64,000 bases of DNA, taken from contig CAVQIM010000002.1 of assembly GCA_963712595.1 (NCBI GenBank), forward strand, positions 1-64,000, written 5' to 3'. The position numbers were made by a program, and so were the translations under genes. This document shows positions 53,401 to 64,000 of this stretch, piece after piece. This DNA is from VRUE01 sp963712595 (GTDB lineage Bacteria > Actinomycetota > Thermoleophilia > Solirubrobacterales > 70-9). A model generated the notes under the pieces. That model saw only the letters and a program-made list of their open reading frames with translations, had not been told where the DNA came from and ran no database searches. How positions within the stretch are numbered: position 1 is the first letter of the stretch; each line of letters begins with the position of its first letter.

Positions 53401-56400
53401 CGGTCTCGCCGTCGACGGGCGCTGCAAGGCGTTCGCCGAGGGGGCCGACGGGACGGGAGTCTCGGAGGGCGTCGGGATGCTGGCGCTCGAGCGCCTCTCG
53501 GACGCTCGCGCCAACGGCCACCCGGTGCTCGCCCTGGTGCGGGGGACGGCGGTCAACCAGGACGGCGCCTCCAATGGGTTCACGGCCCCCAACGGTCCCG
53601 CGCAGGAACGGGTGATCCACCAGGCGCTCGCCGACGCGGGGCTGACCCCGCAGGACGTCGACGCGGTCGAGGCTCACGGGACGGGTACCGCCCTGGGGGA
53701 TCCGATCGAGGCTGGGGCGCTCCTTGCGGCCTACGGGCAGGACAGGGACGAGCCCCTGAGGCTCGGCTCGCTCAAGTCGAACATCGGTCACGCTCAGGCG
53801 GCTGCCGGCGTCGGCGGTGTGATCAAGACGGTGATGGCGATCCGCGAGGGCGTCCTGCCCAAGACCCTCCACGCCGATCGGCCTTCCTCCAAGGTCGACT
53901 GGGGGGCCGGCAAGGTCGAGCTGCTCCAGGAGGAGATGCCCTGGCAGCCCGAGGGCAGGCCCCGCCGTGCCGCCGTGTCCTCTTTCGGCGCCAGCGGCAC
54001 CAATGCCCACGTGGTCCTCGAGGGGCCGCCGGAGGTAGAAGCAGGTGAGGACGCGGCCGACGGCGGCGAGGATCGCCGGACGCTGGGCGGCGTCGTGCCG
54101 CTTGTGATCTCCGCCAAGAGCGATGAGGCCCTGCACGAGGGGGCCGCCCGCCTCTCCGCCTTGTTGAGAAGCGATCCAGGGCTCGATCCGGCCGACGTCG
54201 CCTACTCGCTCGCCACCACGCGCGGCGCCTTCGAGCGCCGGGCGGTCGTGGTCGGGCAGGATCGAGAGGAGCTGCTGGCGGGGCTCGCGGCGCTCGCTGG
54301 CGGAAAGCGATCCGCAGGGGTCATCGGTGGCATCGCCCGCGCCGAGCGCCAGCCGGTCCTGCTCTTTCCCGGGCAGGGCTCGCAGTGGCCGGGAATGGGG
54401 CTCGAGCTGCTCGAGTCATCCCCCGTCTTCGCCGAGCAGATGCGTGCCTGCGAGGACGCTCTCGCCCCGCACGTGGACTGGTCCCTGCTCGAGCAGCTGG
54501 CCGACGGGGACGCCGCCTGGATGGACCGGCTCGACGTCGTCCAGCCCGCGCTCTTCGCGATCATGGTTTCGCTGGCCCGTCTCTGGGAGGAGCTCGGCCT
54601 GCGGCCGGCCGCGGTCGTCGGCCACTCACAGGGTGAGATCGCCGCGGCCCACATCGCCGGCGGGCTCTCGCTGCAGGACGCGGCGCTGGTCGTCTCCAAG
54701 CGAGCGCAGGCGATGTCCAAGATCGCCGGCGAGGGGGGGATGCTCGCCGTCTCCCTGACCACCGAGGAGCTGGCGGCACGCCTGCAGCCTTACGGCGAGC
54801 GGGTCTCGCTGGCCGCGATCAACGGCCCGTCTTCGCTCGCCCTGGCCGGCGAGCCCGCGGCCCTGGCCGAGCTGCGCGCCTCCTGCGAGGAAGACGGCGT
54901 CCGCGCGCAGCCGATCGCCGTCGACTACGCGGCCCACTCGGCCCAGATCGACGCCCTGCGCGAGGAGCTGCTGGCCGCCTTCGCGCCGATCTCGCCCCGC
55001 AGCGGCGAGATCCGCTTCCACTCCACCGTCACCGGTAAGCCGCTCGACACCGCCGAGCTGGGGCCGGAGTACTGGTACCGCAACCTGCGCGAGACGGTGC
55101 TCTTCGAGCCGGTCCTGCGCTCGCTGCTCGAGTCGGGCCGGCGCCCCTTCATCGAGGTCTCGCCGCACCCGGTGCTCGCCTTCGGCGCCGAGGAGACGAT
55201 CGCGGACGTCGCCGGGGTCGACGATGCCACCGTCCTCGGCACGCTGCGGCGCGAGGAGGGAGGCGCGGTGCGCTTCGCCGCGGCGCTCTCCGAGGCCTTC
55301 GCGGCCGGCGTTCCACTGAAGTGGGAGGCCCTGTTCAGGGGCAGCGGCGCGCAGCAGGTGCCCCTGCCCACCTACCCCTTCCAGCGCAAGCGCTACTGGC
55401 TCGACTCCACGGCGGGAACGGCCGACCTCGGCGCGGCCGGCCTGCACGACCCGGACCACCCGCTGCTCGGCGCGATGGTCGAGTCGCCGTCGGGGGAGCT
55501 CACCTTCACCGGTCGCCTCTCGGCTCAGTCGCAGGCATGGATCAACGAGTACGCGGTGATGGGCGCGGCGCTGTTGCCGGCCGCCGCGGTTCTCGAGCTG
55601 GCGCTGCACGCCGCCCGGGAGGCGGGCTGCGAGGCGATCGAGGAGCTGACGCTGCGGGCGCCCCTGGCTCTGCCGGAGGACGGCTCGACTCGGCTCCTGG
55701 TCTCGGTCTCCGCGGCGGATGCAGATGGCAGGCGCGCTTTCCGCCTCCACTCCCGCCGCCAGGGGGGAGGGGCGGGCGAGGGTGCGGAGTGGGCGCTCAA
55801 TGCCGAGGGGGCTCTTTCCCCCGGACGGCTGCCGCCGGTTGAGCCGCCGCCGGCGTGGCCGCCCCCCGGGGCAACCCCGATCGAGCTCGACTCCTTCTAC
55901 GAGCGCCTGCTCGGGAGCGGTCTCGAATACGGCCCTGCCTTCCAGGGCCTCACCGCGGCGTGGTCGGAGGGGACGAAGGTCTTTGCCGAGGTATCGCTCA
56001 CCGAGGCGCAGGCGGAGGAGGTGTCGCGCTACGCGATCCACCCGGCGCTGCTGGATGCTGCCCTGCAGGGCGTCGGCCTCGCTGAGGCCGAAGAAGCCCG
56101 TGAGGGGCCCTTGCTGCCCAGCGCCTTCGCGGCGGTCGCCGCCTACGGCGGCGGTGCCTCGGCCCTCAGGGTGGTCGCCGAGCTGGGCGAGGGTGGGGTC
56201 GCGCTCGACCTGTTCGACCCCCAGGGAGAGCCGATCGCGCGGATCGGCTCGCTAGTTCGGCGCGCCCTCTCTCGCGAGGAGCTGCGACGCGCTCGCGGCG
56301 ACCTCGGGCTGCTGGCAATCGAGTGGAGTCCGGCCTCGCTCCCCTCTGGGGAGGTCGGCGAGGCGGCCACTATCTGGCGCTGCGAGCCCGACCGCTCGGT

Positions 56401-57981
56401 CTCGACCGTTGCCGCGGCGAAGGGGGCCTGCGAGCAGGCGCTGGCGGCGATTCAGGAGCTGCTCGCCTCGGGCTCCTCCCCCGAGGCACCGATGGCGATC
56501 GTCAGCGAAGGCGCGATCGCGGTCTCCGGGGCAGAGGAGCCCGATCCCGCCGCTGCGGCGGTGTGGGGTCTCGTGCACGCTGCCCAGGCGGAGCACCCGG
56601 ATCGCTTCGTCCTCGTCGACAGCGATGGCAGCGCTGCTTCCGAGGCCGCGCTCGCGGCGGCAATCGCGAGCGGCGAGCCGCAGGTCGCCCTGCGCGAGGG
56701 CGATGCGCTGGTCCCGAGGGTGACCCGGGCCTCCCGTGAGGCGGATGGCGAGGAGGGCCTCCTGCTCGATCCCGATCGCACCGTCTTGATCACGGGGGCC
56801 GGCGATCCCCTCGTCGCGGCCCTGGCCCGGCACTTGGTCGAGGCGCACGGGGCGCGGCAGCTGCTCCTCGTCTCTTCCGAGGAGGAGCAGGAGGCCGGCG
56901 CCGCTGCTGCGCTGGCCCAGGAGCTCGCCGAGCTGGGCTCTGCGGCCCGGGCGGAGGTCTGCGACGTCGCCGAGCGAGCCGCGCTCGAGTCGCTGCTTTC
57001 CTCCGTCGACGCGGCGCATCCCCTGGGGGTCGTCGTCCACGGCAGCCGGGTGCTCGACGACGGCGTCGTCAGCCTGCTCGACGCCGACCGCCTCGAGCGG
57101 GTGATGCGGCCGAAGGCCGACGCGGCCTGGAACCTGCACGAGCTGACCGCCGAGCTGGAGCTCTCCGAGCTGATCCTCTTCTCGGCGGCGACTTGCACCC
57201 TCAGCGGCGCCGGCCAGGGCAACTACGCCGCGGCGAACGCCTTCCTCGAGGCCCTTGCGGCCCAGCGGCGACGCCAGGGGCTGCCGGCGCGGGCCCTGGC
57301 GTGGGGTTGGACGGAGGCCAGCGAGGAGGCCGGTCGAGAGGCGGGCGCGGCCCGAACCCGGCTGGGCCTGATCGGGTTCGAGCCGATGCCCCCGAGCCGG
57401 GCGCTCGAGCTGTTCGACGCCGCCTGCGCCCGCCCCGAGCCGCTCCTGCTCGCCGCCGAGCTCGATCTCGGCACGCTGCGGGGGCAGGTCAGGGCCGGGG
57501 TCCTGCCGCCGATCCTGAGCGACCTGGTGCCGGCCGCGCCGCGCCAGCGCGAGGAGGACGGCGCCTTCGCCAGGCGGCTCGCCGCCGCGCCCGAGGAGGA
57601 GCGGCAGGGGCTGGCGCTGGGGTTCGTCCAGAGTCACATCGCCGACGTCCTCGGCTACGACTCGGCCGAGGACGTCGATCCGGACCGCGCCTTCCAGGAG
57701 CTCGGCTTCGACTCGCTGGGCGCGATCGAGCTGCGCAATCGCCTTGCCGCCGCCTCCGGCCTCCGTTTCGGGCCGACGCTGGTCTTCGATTACCCGTCGC
57801 CAGCCGCGTTGGCCGGATATTTCGTCGGAGCGATCGCTCCGACGGCGGCGCAAGCGATCCCGGCCGAAGAGGTCGAGGAGGAGGCGGAGGAGATCGACGC
57901 CGACGAGCTCGCCGCGATGTCCAACGAGGAGGTCTTCGCCCTGGTCGACGCCGAGCTCGGGGATTCGGAGGAGGTGGTCCA

Positions 57982-57985
<4 letters not shown>
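47393..57985 (+). CDS. Modular type I polyketide synthase, two modules KS-AT-DH-KR-ACP / KS-AT-DH(inactive)-KR(inactive)-ACP (W10-W11)
   Basis: 3,530 aa. ATG 47393 overlaps the previous gene by 11 bp and has GGGAGGGG 9 nt upstream. An N-terminal docking coiled coil (LRSYLRRVTIELAEERKRL) pairs with the tail of gene 3. W10: KS, AT with GHSQGE and an unusual APSH specificity motif, DH (HAVIGAVLLP, DATFH), KR (TGGTGAIG, LDD, Ser-Tyr-Asn), ACP. W11: KS, AT with GHSQGE and YAAH (methylmalonyl-like), then a DH whose catalytic His is Tyr (NEYAVMGAALLP, codon 55550) and a KR whose Rossmann glycines are lost (TGAGDPLVAA in place of TGATGALGS) and whose catalytic Ser is Ala (codon 57185); ACP with GFDSL. 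W11 should therefore leave its beta-keto group untouched. The C-terminus is short and very acidic, lacking the longer helical part seen in genes 2 and 3. The gene ends in GTGA, overlapping the next start. Confidence 0.97.
47485..52735 (+). other. Module W10: KS-AT(APSH)-DH-KR-ACP
   Basis: KS 47485-48750; AT about 49105-50030 with SGHGSQW, GHSQGE and APSH, one residue longer at this loop than the VASH AT of W7; DH about 50211-51055 (HAVIGAVLLP); KR about 51660-52250 (LDD, FSSATG); ACP about 52500-52725. Predicted unit: branched alkene, the last of the polyene series. Confidence 0.9.
52780..57835 (+). other. Module W11: KS-AT-DH(dead)-KR(dead)-ACP, keto-leaving module
   Basis: KS 52780-54030; AT about 54350-55270 (GHSQGE, YAAH); DH fold about 55455-56290 with His to Tyr (codon 55550); KR fold about 56780-57340 with TGAGDPLVAA, VHGSR in place of VHAAG, and Ser to Ala (codon 57185), though Tyr and Asn of NYAAAN remain; ACP about 57620-57830. 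Expected output: unreduced ketone with alpha-methyl. Confidence 0.88.
57967..57974 (+). promoter_or_regulatory. Ribosome binding site for gene 5
   Basis: GGAGGAGG lies 7 nt before GTG 57982. It decides for the GTG start that overlaps the upstream TGA and immediately precedes the conserved docking helix. Confidence 0.75.

Positions 57986-64000
<6,015 letters not shown>

Overview
The whole 64 kb window is one stretch of a type I modular polyketide synthase (PKS) assembly line, all on the + strand. There is no tailoring, regulatory, RNA or mobile-element gene in view. The DNA is very GC-rich, with third codon positions almost always G or C. Docking segments, domain order and KS/AT motifs are those of cis-AT actinobacterial PKSs, so I infer an actinobacterium (Actinomycetota). 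The genus cannot be told from this window.

Layout: (1) 2-15631, a PKS gene whose 5' end lies before the window, with the end of one module plus two full modules. (2) 15628-21183, a one-module PKS. (3) 21186-47403, a five-module PKS that would be about 8,738 aa, but it is split by a one-base frameshift near 23415 and therefore reads as two ORFs (21186-24446 and 23476-47403). (4) 47393-57985, a two-module PKS. (5) 57982 to the window end, a one-module PKS ending in a thioesterase that is cut by the window edge. Genes overlap by 4 or 11 bp or are 2 bp apart, so they form one translationally coupled operon. Matching C- and N-terminal docking segments support the order gene 1>2>3>4>5.

I number the twelve visible modules W1-W12. 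W1 (partial) AT-DH-ER-KR-ACP; W2 KS-AT-DH-KR-ACP; W3 KS-AT-DH-ER-KR-ACP; W4 to W10 each KS-AT-DH-KR-ACP; W11 KS-AT-DH-KR-ACP with both reductive domains apparently dead; W12 KS-AT-DH-KR-ACP-TE. AT motifs indicate malonyl units at W2, W4, W8 and W9 and methylmalonyl-like units elsewhere. By colinearity, W4-W10 would lay down up to seven consecutive C=C bonds (a heptaene), interrupted if the Ser-to-Ala KR of W5 is inactive. W11 then leaves a ketone, and W12 adds a last unit before release by the TE. The loading module and the first modules are upstream of the window.

The second theme is recent module duplication and sequence exchange: W1 and W3 are near-identical outside part of the ER, W8 and W9 share a 3.5 kb near-identical block, and gene 2 carries a 3.3 kb patch copied from gene-1-type modules. 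Two places carry indel scars (about 6644-6775 and 23415), either assembly errors in repeat-rich DNA or genuine lesions.
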